A stretch of DNA of 64,000 nucleotides, from contig NC_071399.1 of assembly GCF_022682495.2 (NCBI RefSeq), positions 56,846,873 through 56,910,872 of the forward strand, in the 5' to 3' direction. The notes beneath the pieces were generated by a model. The model ran no database searches. It worked only from the letters and a program-made list of their open reading frames with translations, and was not told the DNA's origin. The stretch comes from Desmodus rotundus. Its lineage: Eukaryota; Chordata; Mammalia; Chiroptera; Phyllostomidae. The first letter of the stretch is position 1; every line of letters starts with the position of its first letter. The translations under genes and the position numbers were made by a program. Below, piece by piece: positions 23,996 to 35,643 of this stretch.

Positions 23996-24201
23996 AAAGA
24001 TTTTATTTATTTTAATTTTAGACAGAGGCGGAGGGAAGGAGAAAGTGAGGGAGAGAAACATCACTGTGTGGTAGCCTCTCATGTGCCCCATACAGGGGAC
24101 CTGGCCTGCAACCCAGGCATTTGCCCTGACTGGGAATCAAACTTGTGACCCTGTGATTTGCAGGTCAGTGTTCATTCCACTGAGCCACACCAGCCAGAGC
24201 C
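23996..24201 (-). mobile_element. Ves SINE with target duplication
   Basis: Minus-strand copy ending CCACACCAGCCAGAGC. CAAAAATTGATTTTTA (about 23982) and CAAAAATTTTATTTTTA (about 24201) flank it and are a near-identical target duplication. Confidence 0.9.
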
Positions 24202-26293
24202 AAAAATTTTATTTTTAAAATATGGTGATGATACATAGAATGTAAACCTCAAAGGAAAATTTGATGTTAGATAAATAAATCTGCTGTTTATATATTTCTT
24301 TACAAATAATTAAGACTAAATATGTAGGTATGATAACCTATAGGGAAAGTTTAAAACAAAAGGAAATAAGAGGCCATGATCTGAATGTTTAGAAGAGAAG
24401 AATGTTTTATGTGTATGTGTGTCATAATGAGCGGAAAAAAACCTGAGGAAATGCTTATGACAAATGGTGCTCAAACATTGAGTTGAGTTTTAACAGCAAG
24501 AAGTCAATGATAATTATTTGAGCAATTTTCATTCAATAAAGGGTAGAAATAGATAAATTACTGTTTTACTGGAGAGAGATAAAATAAAGCCAGTATGTGT
24601 ACATGTCACTTAAGAAGTTGAAGTTGAAAAAGAAACAGAAAAAGGAAGGGATATCTAAGGAAGAAAGCATCTTCTAATTATACCCTGTTCCCTTACCTCA
24701 TGCTGATGTTTTAGTACTAAAATTTTACTACACTAAAATTTTCTACCTACTCTGTACCTCCTCTAGCAAATGAAGGTCTAAATAAACATATGTAACTATG
24801 CTGACTTCTCTAGCTTTAAATTGTTTATCAGGAGTCCCTAGTGGACACTTTATTTCACCTGGAATTCATGGAACTTGTCTCCAATTCCTTCACTCCCCTA
24901 TGATTCCTACAGAAGTACCAAAATATCTAAGTTCCTTACAAAGTAGCTTTTCTATTGCTGTCCAAACTAACAGTATGCCTAAATACTATAAAAGAAGAAT
25001 GACCAAGATAGTATAAATTGTTACATTTGCCATCAGGTTTGGCTTAACAACATTCATCTTGTTCTCTGTTCTGTAAACTCTAGCTGCCTTAGTCTCCCCT
25101 GAACAATGGCTCCTCTCCTAGTTTACACACTCAGCACAGTAAGCTGGGATATGACTAGGGTTCATCGACTCTCTTTCTGATATGTCGAGGCTCACTATCC
25201 TTTACTTCCCTCAAGTCCAGTGAGTGTCTTTCAAACCATTATTTTATATATTTTCTGTCTTTGGTGACTGGTTCAGGTAGGAAAGCAAACTTACTTTCTA
25301 TGACTCCATTCCAGCCAGAAGTGAAAATTTAGAAAATGTGGGTTTCTTGTTACATCAATTTGCTCCATATGAGACAATACTGGTACATTATTTAGAAGTA
25401 TTTATTCCCTGGAACTTCCTCTAAAGCTCTGGAATTCCTTAGAAGTTCCAGGCTAATAGATAAGGAACAGGGAACAGGACCTTTACCAGTGCCTTCAAGC
25501 AATGTGGGAATGGTTTTACCTTGGGCAAAGATTGCTCTTTATTTTTTTAAAGAGTTTTCCCAAGTCGTGATGATTACATAATTCTTCCTTCCTGAATGGC
25601 CGTGAAGTTATGTCACACTTCACTATAGTTCATCACTTTGTTGTTGTCTGTATTTTCATTTACTACATTACATTGTGAGATTGTTAATGGCTTGAATGCT
25701 ACCTTATATATCTTTTCATTTCTAAAGTTTGGGAAATATGAAATATTATTTTCACTGAATTATATATCCTTTGCAATTGAACCACAGCCCAGAGGGATTA
25801 TTTTTAATGTTAAAGGATAATGCAATATATGCATGATGTCACTGAAATTTCTTATTTTTGACAATGCTAAAATTATGCAATATTAATAGTTTTTGTTGAT
25901 AGCTCAAAAGTATTGTGTTTTTGCTGGTAATAATATACTATCATATTAAATGATAAGCATTAAAAGCTAAGAAAAAAAAGGCAAAATATCCAGAATCCTT
26001 AAGTAACCAAAGGAGAAATTTAAGTAGGTATGTGTTTGGGTGCATATGCCTGAATGTATAAAATAAATCCTAAGAAAATCATCTGTAGATAAATTGCAAA
26101 TTAAATCTAGATTCCTGACTATACTGTAAATATGTTGATACTGTATATATATTTTACATATAATGTACTTGACAAAAGTTATTCTTTTTGTATTATATAG
26201 AATAATGACTTTGATATTTTACAATATTCATAACACTTAAAATATTAAAATGACCCTCACTGAATATTAATATTAGAACAAAGTGAGTATTTT
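24202..26293. other. AT-rich DNA, nothing recognised
   Basis: No exon, RNA gene or confidently named repeat. The part at 24660-25560 is less AT-rich and could hold an old LTR or unique DNA. The frames there show no domain. Confidence 0.5.
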
Positions 26294-26307
26294 AAAAATA
26301 ACTGTTA

Positions 26308-26530
26308 GCCCTGCTGGTGTGGCTCAGTGGATTGAGCACTGGACTGCGAACCAAAAAGTGCCATTCAATTCCCAGTCAGGGCGCATGCCTGGGTTGTGGG
26401 CCAGGTCCCTAGTGAGGGGTGTATGAGAGGCACTACACATTGATGTTTCTCTCCCTCTCTTTCTCCCCCCTCCCCCTCTGTATAGTAGTAAATGAATAAA
26501 ATATTTAAACAAGTTATTTAAAAAATAAAT
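26308..26530 (+). mobile_element. Ves SINE with 14-bp target duplication
   Basis: Sense copy: GCCCTGCTGGTGTGGCTCAG head with the A box, CATTCAATTCCCAGTCAGGG with the B box, CATTGATGTTTCTCTCCC, and a (A/T) tail to about 26530. AAAAATAACTGTTA (26294-26307) and AAAAATAATTGTTA (26531-26544) differ at one base. Confidence 0.93.
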
Positions 26531-26544
26531 AAAAATAATTGTTA

Positions 26545-27620
26545 ATGCACAAAAGTGTATTTTGAATAGCTTTAGGTTTTTTTTTCATATTTAAGCGTGG
26601 ATTCAAAAATATACACCAACATTTATTGATGTGGCTATAAAATAAGATGTAAAACCTGAGTCTGCCTGAAATGATAAAAAAAAAAAAAATTAAAGCTATT
26701 AAGGTTGGTAAGACTGCATAAAACTGAATTCATGAAGTAGGTTCTGTATTTAGTTATGAACATTAAAATAACAAGTTAGTATTTTTGTAATTTTGGTTCT
26801 TTCCTTCCTTCCTTTTTTTTCTTCTTCCTTTCTTTCCTTCCTACCTATATTTCCTTCTTTTGGAAATATTCTTTTAACTTGTTGAGATTTCATTTAACAT
26901 AGCTAGCACAGTATTTTATCTCTGGTACTGGATTTTAAAAACAATTCTCTTTTGCAATCTATTGTTTCTGTGCTATCATTAGTTTATGATCAAAATTTAT
27001 ATTATCTATTTTGAAGTAAAAACAGAATTGATTTCCAAACTGTGAAAAATAAATAAATATGCAAGTCTGTAGGATTTTTCTTTAATTACATTTTGCTTTT
27101 GATTTAAGCACTGCTTTTTTTTTTATGAGCAACTTTCCATGTGTGAATGATTACATGTACACACTTCATAATTTCCAGCTATTTTCAGTACTGAATTCGT
27201 TTTTTAATGATATTTAATTTTGCTTAGTACATTAAAATGATTACCATACCTTGAATGATTTTTAGTTATCCTAGGTGCATGTTTTTTTCTTAAAAGCTTC
27301 TTCTGAGGATTTAAAAAAATATTCTGGTAAGGTAAATAATATTTTTCAATCAGCATAGCATAAAATGTATTTTCTGCTAAAAATAATTTATGTATAACAA
27401 CATTATACATAAAACATTATGAATTCCCAAAAGCAGTAGTCTCTATTGCAGAGATTAACAAATGAAACAAAACAAAACAAAATAACACATTCTTCTTTTA
27501 AAGCAATATTTCTAATTTACACAAATGCCTTCTTTCTATGACATGTAAATAAAATAAAATATATCAATATATGTTGTAATGACTTACCACAGTTCATTTA
27601 ATATGTGTAATTGTATTTTT
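26545..27620. other. AT-rich DNA with a CTTCC/CTTT tract
   Basis: A pyrimidine microsatellite lies at about 26802-26862. The rest is AT-rich with no recognised gene or transposon. Confidence 0.5.
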
Positions 27621-27654
27621 GCCAAGTAAACCTAAAGATGTTTTTGATATTTTA

Positions 27655-27765
27655 TTAACAGTAATGGTAGTTATAACATCATCATTATTTATTACTTCAT
27701 CATCTTTATTGTGTTTGGTAAATACAATATTTTAAAGGTATTGCATTTCAATCTTACTTCAGAAA
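27655..27765 (+). mobile_element. MIR/L2-like ancient repeat, weak
   Basis: 'catcatcattatttattacttcatcatctttattgtgtttggtaaatac' followed by 'tgcatttcaatctta' follows the layout of MIR/L2 3' segments (a run of TAA/ATC, then a 'tttacat..atctcatttaatcctc' type block). Heavily diverged and assigned by eye only. Confidence 0.35.
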
Positions 27766-27792
27766 CTAATTTGTGTCACAAAAGATATCATT

Positions 27793-29636
27793 ATCTTCTG
27801 ACCAAGATGAAGGCATAGATAGATAAGTTTTTCTTCCTTGCACAACCAAAAACAGATAACAACAAATTTAAAAACAAAAAACAATCAGAACTGCCAGAAA
27901 ATAAAAATGCATGGAAGTCCAATAACCAAGGAGCTAAAGAAGATACATATTCATCCAGACTGGTAAAAAGGGTGGAGTTCAGCAGCTGCAGTGGAAAGGA
28001 CGTGCAGCAAGGTGGCAACTGATGGACCTGGCAGTCCCATATTCCTGTGGAGAGTGAGAGTGACCACACAACCCATGATTCCAGTGGGGGAAAAGAAAGC
28101 TTCAAAACTTCTGGCTCTAAAAAACTTTGTGGGTTGAGGAGGCAAGAGAAACTTCCAGTCTCACAGAAGAGTCTGTTGGAGGAGCCCATGGTGTCCTAGA
28201 ACGTACACAAGCTCACCCACTTGGGATTCAGCACCAGAAGGGCTCAATTTGCTTGTGGGTAGCTGGGGAAGTGACTGGAAGTGGGGTAAGAGCCAAGCCA
28301 GTGGCATTGTTCCCTCTCCAACCCCTCCCCCACATACAGCACCACCACACAGCAAAGCAGGTTGCTCTACCCTGGTGAACACCTAATGCTCCATCCCTTA
28401 CAAGGTAACAAGTATGTCAAGAAAAAGAAATATGGATCAAAACTCTAGGAAAAGAGCTAAGTGAGGAGGAGATAGCCAGCCTATCAGATGGAGAGTTCTA
28501 AACAATGGTAATCAGGATGTTCACAGAAATTTTTGAGTATGGGTGCAAATAAAGGAAGAAGTGAAGGCTATACAGAGTAGAATAAAGGAAAATCTACAGG
28601 GAACCAACAGTGAAGGGAAGGAAACCAGGACTCAAACAAACGATTTGGAGCAAAAAGAAGAAATAAATATTCAACCAGAACAGAATGAAAAAAAAAGAAT
28701 TCAAAAAAATGAGGAGAGGCTTAGGAATTTCTGGGACAACTTTAAAGATTCCAATACCTGAATCATAGGGGTGCCAGAAGAAGAATAGGAAGAACAAGAA
28801 GTTGAAAATTTATTTGAAAACATAATGAAGGAAAACTTCCCCAATCTGGAAAAGGAAATAGACTGCCAGGAACTCCAGGAAGCTTAGAGAGTCCCAAAGA
28901 TGTTGGACCCAAGGAAGCACACACACCAGGGCACATCATAATTACATTACCCAAGATTAAAGACAAGGAGAGAATCTTAAAAGCAGCAAGAGGAAATGGA
29001 CAGTTACCTACAAAGGAGTTCCCATAAGACAATTAGCTGATTTCTCAAAGGAAACTTTGCAGGCAAGAAGGGGATGGAAAGAAGTATTCCAAGTCATGAA
29101 TGGCAAGGACCTACATCCAAGATTACTCTATGCAGCAAAGCTATCATTTAGAATGGAAGGGCAGATAAAGTGCTTCTCAGATAAGATCAAGTTAAAGGAG
29201 TTCATCATCACCAAGCCCTTATTATATGAAATGTTAAAGGGACTTATCTAAGGAAAAGAAGATGATAAAAAATATGACAACAAACTCACAACTATCAGAA
29301 ACTGAACCTGAACAACAAAAACAAAACCAAAAACAAAGTAAACAAACAACTAGAACGGGTACATAATCACAGAAATGGAGATCACACAGAGACATTTCAG
29401 TGGAAATGAGGAGGGGGTGAATGGGCAAAAAGGTACAGGGAATAAGAAAGTTAATTTGTAGATACAAAGTAGACAGAGGGAGGTTAAGAATAGTACAGTA
29501 AATGGAAAAGCCAAAGAACTTATATGTACGACCCATGGACATGAACTAAGGGGGGAATGCTGGGTACAGGGTAGAGGAGGATAAAAGGAAGAAAAATGGG
29601 ACAACTGTAATGGCATTATCAATCAAATATAATTCA
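27793..29636 (+). mobile_element. HAL1 (half-L1) retrotransposon with both ends
   Basis: It starts with the L1-type 5' motif (CAAGATGAAGGCATAGATAG at 27803-27822), then a GC-richer 5'UTR to about 28400, ORF1, and directly a 3'UTR ending near 29636. There is no ORF2. AAAAGATATCATT (27780-27792) and AAAAGATATAATT (29637-29649) form a 13-bp target duplication with one mismatch. HAL1 elements encode only the L1 ORF1 protein and depend on L1 ORF2 protein. At 1,844 bp it is short but structurally complete. Confidence 0.87.
28414..29251 (+). pseudogene. HAL1 ORF1 protein, broken
   Basis: The likely start is ATG at 28414 (MSRKRNMDQNSRKRAK), with a TGA at codon 17 (28462-28464). A coiled-coil-like charged stretch is open at 28543-28761 (rich in K, E and Q). 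The RRM-like segment begins IIGVPEEE after the TGA at 28759. A frameshift near 28920 separates the C-terminal RNA-binding domain, which is open at 29057-29251 and ends FIITKPLLYEMLKGLI. The protein would be an RNA-binding, nucleic acid chaperone trimer in the L1 family. Several stops and at least one frameshift disable it. Confidence 0.82.
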
Positions 29637-29649
29637 AAAAGATATAATT

Positions 29650-30479
29650 TATACAATATATTTAATGCATTTTATCAAGACAAAATATTACTATGTCTTA
29701 AAATTTTCTCACATGATGTAGGTGTTAGAATAAGATTGTATTTTATTTTTAATGAATATTATCATTAAATTATTTTATCTTTACAAATATTACATTATCT
29801 TTCCAAAATATATATTCATTAATATGACCGGTGAAATACTTAACTTAGATGTACTCTATTATAATCAGTGCCTTAAAAAATGTCATTACACTTATATAAG
29901 TCCTAACAATGAGATTAAAATACATTTTAATTTAGATTTAAGTTTTGTGGCTGATTAATATTTTAAAATATAATTTCCTGTTTTTAAAAAATTTAAATAC
30001 ATGAGTGTGCATGTATAACTGTATATGAGCTAATGTTTGAATCATATCTGTTAATAGCACCTCAAAAGTGAATAAACTTTAGCAGTCTTCTATTATTATA
30101 TATCATATATTTGAGCTTATTAGTATGAAATAATATTTTAAGAGATATGCATATAATTAGTTAATTTTTACAGCCACCTAATGAGTTAGCATAGTTTTTA
30201 TTTCTTCTTAAAATAAACAATTATGGCACAGATATTTTGCCCAACAAAATTGTGTTTTAAACTATTGGACTATTGTAAATATATTCTTAACTACAAGGCT
30301 ATGCTGCATCATGCCTTAAAGAGAGGAAAGATTTAGAAATTTGAAAAAACATTAAAATTCTCAGACCATCACCACTGTGAAATATGTTACTTACTTAGAG
30401 GGCAGCCCCTGGAGTAAGTGTTTAAAACCTCATAACAGACTTATCTTAGAACCAGAAGTTTATACTCTTTGATCAACAT
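29650..30479. other. AT-rich DNA, weak MIR-like block
   Basis: No gene seen. At about 30170-30245, 'cacctaatgagttagcatag...attatggcacagatattttgccc' resembles a degraded MIR core and is a weak call. The rest is unassigned. Confidence 0.4.
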
Positions 30480-30708
30480 TTCTCTTGTGCCCCAGTTACT
30501 GGAAACCACCATTCTACCAATTCTGAGTTTGAGTTTTTAAAGATTTGACATATTAGTGAGATCATACAGTATTTTTCTTTTTCTGACTTATTTCATTTAA
30601 CAATGCCTTCAAGATCTGTCAACGTTGTAACAAATAACAGTATTTCTTTCTTTCTCATGGCTGAATAATATTCTACATCCACAAATAAATATCACATTTC
30701 TCTTTATA

Positions 30709-30889
30709 TAAGATTTTTAGGTATTTGTTTTTAGAGGGTGGGGAAGGAGGGAGAAAGAGAGAGAGAGAAACATCTTAGACACACCTCAACTAGGGCCGAT
30801 CCCACAACCCAGGAATGTGGCCTGACCAGGAATTGAACTGGAGACCCTTTGCTTTGTGGAACAATGCCCAACCAAAAATGGCCAGGCCT
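30709..30889 (-). mobile_element. Diverged Ves SINE in old L1
   Basis: Minus-strand copy with a GAGAGAGAGAAACATC stretch and a degraded head ending GGCCAGGCC. TATCACATTT occurs on both sides (about 30690 and 30889) as a target duplication. It is more diverged than most copies here. Confidence 0.8.
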
Positions 30890-30992
30890 ATCACATTTTT
30901 CTTATGTATTCATCTATCAATGGTCACTTAAACTATTTCCATGTCTTGGCCACAGCAAATAATGTTGCAATGAACATATGAGTACAGATATC

Positions 30993-31560
30993 TGACGCGG
31001 ATGCGCCAGATGATGCAGATCCTGGTCCACAGGATCTGCTGTTGTGGCTGCAATATACAGATACACAGGGACTACAGAAATCCTGTGGAGGAAAAGGGAC
31101 GGCAGGGCCACTCCCTCAAGAGGAGAGCGCCCTGACCCTTGCCTTGACAGGCTTTTATTGTCTTTCTAGGCCCCTTACATCAGTGATGGTCCTCCTTTAC
31201 TATGCAAAGGTTTGTTTTGGGTGGTTATCTTTTGCAGACAAAGGAGAGGGTGTGGCTGAATACATCAAAGGAGGACATTTGCAATGTAAAAGGAGAAATG
31301 GTCTAAACGGCTATGTTCCATACCTGGAAGGTCTAACCCAGACTTTAGGAAGATAAAGATACTCAGTAAACATTTGCTGCCTCAGGGTGAGGGAGTTTTA
31401 GCAAGAGCAAGTCTCATAGCAGTCAATATACAATGCAGGCCTGATTTCCCACTGGAGAACCTATCCATGGAAGTGGGTCCTGCCCGCCAACCTCGTTCCC
31501 CACTGGCTTTTCCGAGTGGGGGCTGAGCCACATTTCCCACGCTTGGAACAGTTCCCCCCA
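30993..31560 (-). repeat. Solo LTR, class II (beta-like) retrovirus
   Basis: 568 bp reading TGGGGGGAACTG...GCGTCA on the minus strand, so TG...CA ends. GATATC at 30987-30992 and 31561-31566 is a perfect 6-bp target duplication, which fits betaretrovirus-like elements. A minus-strand polyadenylation signal (AATAAA, complement at 31154-31159) is followed by an R/U5-like part. The insert is much GC-richer than its L1 host. Confidence 0.82.
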
Positions 31561-32076
31561 GATATCTCCTTAAGGTAGTGATTTTTTGTTTTTGGATAAA
31601 AACCCAGAAATGGAATTGTTCAATCATATGTTTGTTCTATTTTTTAGTGAAAGCTCTATACTATCTCTACAGTTACTGTACCAATTAACATTCCCACCAC
31701 AGTGAGCAGGAGTTTCCTTTTCTCTGCATCCTCAACAACACTTACCTCTCGCCTTTTGATAATAACCAACCAACATGTGTGAGGTGATACCTAATTTTGG
31801 TTTTAATTTTGTGTTTTCAAAATGACTAGTGAAGCTGATCATCCTTTCTTGTACCTGATGTATTTTCTGGACCTATTCAGATCCTCTTGTCCATATTTAA
31901 TTACATTATTTAATTTTTTGTTATTAAGTTGTATGAGTTCCTTATAGATTTTGAATATTTATCCTTATCAGATATATGCTCTGCAAATGTGTTTGTCCAT
32001 TCTATAAGCTGGGTTTTTTTTTTTTTTTTTTCATTTTGTTGATGATTTCTTTTTCTTTGCAGAAGCTTTTTGGTTT

Positions 32077-32659
32077 TGAGACAGGATAGTAAAAAGCTAG
32101 GAAAATTCCTGGGCAAGTGTAATGGGGAAACTGAGAAAAGAAATTAAACAAAGCCAAACAGTTTGAACAACTTAACAGCCAGCTGGTAAATCACAAGACC
32201 TATCTTCCCTAACCAAGGACACTTGAGACAAATGTGTTATATACTTCTCCTCCTTAAACAGAGAATACACAGCTTCAGGGGCCGTAAACCACAGGTGTCT
32301 GGGGAAGAGAGGAATGCTAATGCAAGTGGAGAGATAACACTGGAACAAAGGCAGTGAACTTGTGAAGAAGCTGTGTGACTCCTCACTCAGCTCCCCTTTC
32401 CCTTACTCCCAAAAGAAAGGGCACATTCATGCTCCCTTTGGGAATTTTCTTCTCCCAAATTCTCCCGTTTCTCTTATATAAAGTTGCTTGTGAAAGCTCA
32501 AGAGGAAGGTGGATGTGAGGGTCTTTACCTGACACCTTCTCAGATTCCTGGCCTCTGATATTAATAAATTATACCACTATAACCCAGTCCCTGTCTCTGC
32601 TTTTCAGCTGAGCCATGACAGGCAGCAGGAGCCCTGGTCTCGGCTGCCTTCCCATTTCA
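32077..32659 (+). repeat. Solo LTR, class I type
   Basis: 583 bp beginning TGAGACAGGATAG and ending TTTCA. GTTT (32073-32076) and CTTT (32660-32663) flank it, and the joined flanks give antisense L1. TATATAAAG is at 32475-32483 and AATAAA at 32563-32568, about 80 bp apart, a normal LTR promoter and polyadenylation layout. Its first 27 bases nearly match those of the LTR at 35644. Confidence 0.82.
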
Positions 32660-32840
32660 CTTTGATGTAGTCCCATATGTTTATTTTTGCTCTTGTTGCC
32701 TATGCTTTTGGTGTTACACACAAAAAATCATTGCCTGCACAATGTCAAGAAAGTGTCCCACTATGTTTTCTTCTAGAAGATACTTTTTTTCAAACCTTAC
32801 ATTTAAGTCTAAAGTCAAATGAGTTCTTAAAATTTTGACT

Positions 32841-33389
32841 CAGTAAATACTTATGAAATATCATGATTATTGTGATTTTTTGTTCTTCATTTTATTTATG
32901 TTTCTAAGTTTTTTCTAGTATCAAGATTAGTAGGAAAGAAATGAAACCTGCCTTTTGCATGCAGAATTTTTGTATTAGCAGATGCTTTTGCTTTTTGTTT
33001 GTCTAATATCTTCTAAATGTATATACAATGGGTATATTGTATGAATGAGAATTTCACTAAATGTGATTTCTTCCTGCTTGTTACAAATCAATTGTTATTA
33101 AGCTTTTTATTAAATCTATCTATAATCAGAACTCAAACATACTATTAAATTTATAGAGGTTATTAACTTATAATTTTTCTTTTAAGTTTAATTTTGCTTA
33201 TATATTTTACATATATTTGCTTAAATAACTATTGGCTTGCTTATATAGCTAAATTTTACTGGTCATTAGAAATCTTAAATAAAGTGCAGTATCACCCTGA
33301 AAACATTGCATAGTTTTACTTTTGTCCTGAGATAAGAAAGCTGGCTACAATAGATTGAAAAAACTGAAATTTCTTTTTTCAGAGCAACC
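32841..33389. other. AT-rich DNA, nothing recognised
   Basis: No gene or named repeat. It may include more eroded L1. Confidence 0.45.
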
Positions 33390-33614
33390 TCTTTTTTTTT
33401 CTCTTTAGAGAGAGAGAGGAGAGAGAGGAAGGGAAGGAGAAATACAGGGAAAGAAACAGAAACATGTGCGAGGGAAACATCAGTTGGTTGCTTCTCAGAC
33501 ACCCCCAGCTGGAGACCTGTCCCGCAACCCAGGCAGGCACCCTGACTGGGGACCAAACCAGTGACCTTGTGGGTTACGGGCCAGCACTCAGTCACGGAGC
33601 CGCACCAGCCAGGG
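33390..33614 (-). mobile_element. Ves SINE
   Basis: Minus-strand copy with a long GAGAGA-rich stretch, GACTGGGGACCAAACCAGTGA for the B-box side, and CCGCACCAGCCAGGG at the head. TTCAGAGCAAC (about 33379) and TTCAGTGCAAAC (about 33615) look like the target duplication. Confidence 0.88.
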
Positions 33615-35639
33615 TTCAGTGCAAACATTTTTAAACATATTAACTGAAACAGTTTCCCAAAATGAGTTTCAAAAAATACCTGGATAGATTCAGCAAAAAA
33701 AGTTTCTTAAGGCAATTCAATTATTGTATGAAATGTGTTGAAACTTAGTATTTTTCAGTATTGCTGTAATCATTGCAGGGAGGGGCATACTTGTATTTTC
33801 ACTAGCATGATAATAGATATGAAAATCATTTGTTTCACAAAGACAAAAAGTTACCAAAAAAATCCAACTAATGAATAGAGAATCAACTGGGAATAAGATC
33901 AAGCTAAGAGAGTAAAGAGTAACTGGTCCTGGTAGTGGACTTTCAGTTTAAAATTTCCTTTGTTGTGCTTATGCAACAGCACTCTAGAGAAGAGTCCTTT
34001 GCAGCATGCATTTACTGTATTTTGCCATGTATAACGTGCACTCTTTTGCCAAAAGTTTTGAGGGGAAAAATACGGATATACATTATACATGGGTAGTGCC
34101 TGAAATACCTTGTATCTGTTATTGTGTTCTGTAATTATTTGTTACATAAAATTTTTGGTATCATAAAATGCTCAAAAATAAATGCTAAAGTTCCTTTATA
34201 ACACAAAAAGCAAGTATCTAAATATAAATACATAAATAAATTGAATTAAAAAATGAAAACAAAAGATTTTTTTTCTGAACGTTTGGGCCGAAAACATGGG
34301 TCAGTAGTATACACAGCAAAATACATAATTTCCCTCATCAGCAGCTCTTCTTGCTTGATCCTGGTAATATAACCTCAGTTTAGTTCGGGGAACAGTCCGC
34401 AGAGACCCATCAGATGAATCCTGATTTATATAACTAATTGTGGCAATGACATTTCTCTTTGCGTGTTATTCAGTTACTCACCTAACTGTGAGCATATGAG
34501 CCTTAATCCAATGTTTGAGAAGCCATCTGTAAGAGACTGGAAAAGATGTTCTTTCCTGAAGAGAGACAGGCACACAATGAGTACTCTCTTTATAAGGATG
34601 ATCCACTAACTTCTGTCTCATATGACTTATTTCTGTAAGGATGTGACATGCAGAAATCTGTGACCTTCAGCATAGAAGCTTTTAATCCAGTGAAGATGTC
34701 AGAGTGGAAGAGTTGTTGACAGATGGGTGTTTGGAGAATATTATGATCTTGATACACAAACCCAGGGACTCCTGCCTTTGGATGTATCATTAACTAACTA
34801 CAGATTTCCGTCTGGTGAACTGGCACCTTTAAACTGGGGTACTTGTATCCCAAGGTATGAGGAGCTGTTGGAAGACAATCCAAATGGTACTCTGGAATAA
34901 ATATTTTAAGGGGGGAAATCTATTACCAAATGTACCCTTTACAAAAATTGATGTCTAAATATCTACTTCAGTTGGCATGATTCTTGCCCTATATTTCACT
35001 TCACAGCAGTTCCTTTATCACTCCAAAATAGAACAACAACATCCAAAAGGCATATAAATGCCTTCAGTAAATAATATCATGACATTTCAGTTTTTGGCAA
35101 TAGCTGACTTAATGATTTTCTACCAATTGAGTAATCTGGAGTGTGTGTGTGTGTGTGTGTGTGTGTGTCTACTGTTTGGACTTTAGAAAGTCACATGACA
35201 ATAATAATTACAAACTAAAACTAAAAAATGTTCATTCTTAGAACCCATTATAGAAATGAGGTCTCAAAGAAACACATGTACTAAAATACATAAAAATAAC
35301 AACCCCGCTTAACACTGAAGAGACCCATGCCATCACTGGTCCTTGCTGCAGCTGCAGGAAGAGAAGCTGCAATAATTATAGGGTAAGAAGGAAGCAGCTG
35401 AACTTCTAATAGATTTTTTAAAGTTTGAGCATATGCTAGTGTGATGACTTAAAATTACTAGAAGCCCCAGATACAAGGTTAGTGTGCACATTCTCATTCT
35501 CACCAACTTTCCTATGTGGGCTTTGGGAATAAAGAATAGGAGTATGTTAAGAGCAAAGAAATGTGTGTCACTTGGGCCTGAAAAACGTCTGAAGATAGGT
35601 TGGGATTGCCCCTAAGCCCTCCAGGCCTTCTGCAGTCTC
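33615..35639. other. Mostly unassigned, one possible DNA-transposon piece
   Basis: At about 34012-34095, 'tactgtattttgccatgtataacgtgcac' and 'aatacggatatacattatacatggg' face each other as imperfect inverted segments and resemble a vertebrate MITE end pair. This is a weak call. A (GT)n microsatellite lies at about 35141-35168. No gene was recognised. Confidence 0.4.
35141..35168. repeat. (GT)n microsatellite
   Basis: About 13-14 perfect GT units. Likely polymorphic in length. Confidence 0.95.
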
Positions 35640-35643
35640 TGAC

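Larger units (their letters stand above)
30480..32840 (-). mobile_element. Old LINE-1 3' region, antisense, with three nested insertions
   Basis: Minus-strand ORF2 C-terminus and 3'UTR of an old L1M type. Plus-strand landmarks are 'gctgaataatattctacatcc' (30660), 'tgttgcaatgaacatatgagtacagatatct' (30964), 'gcagaagcttttt' (32060) and 'gatgtagtcccatatgtttatttttgc' (32664). It is split by a Ves SINE (30709-30889), a class II solo LTR (30993-31560) and a class I solo LTR (32077-32659). Each joint restores L1 continuity. Confidence 0.87.
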
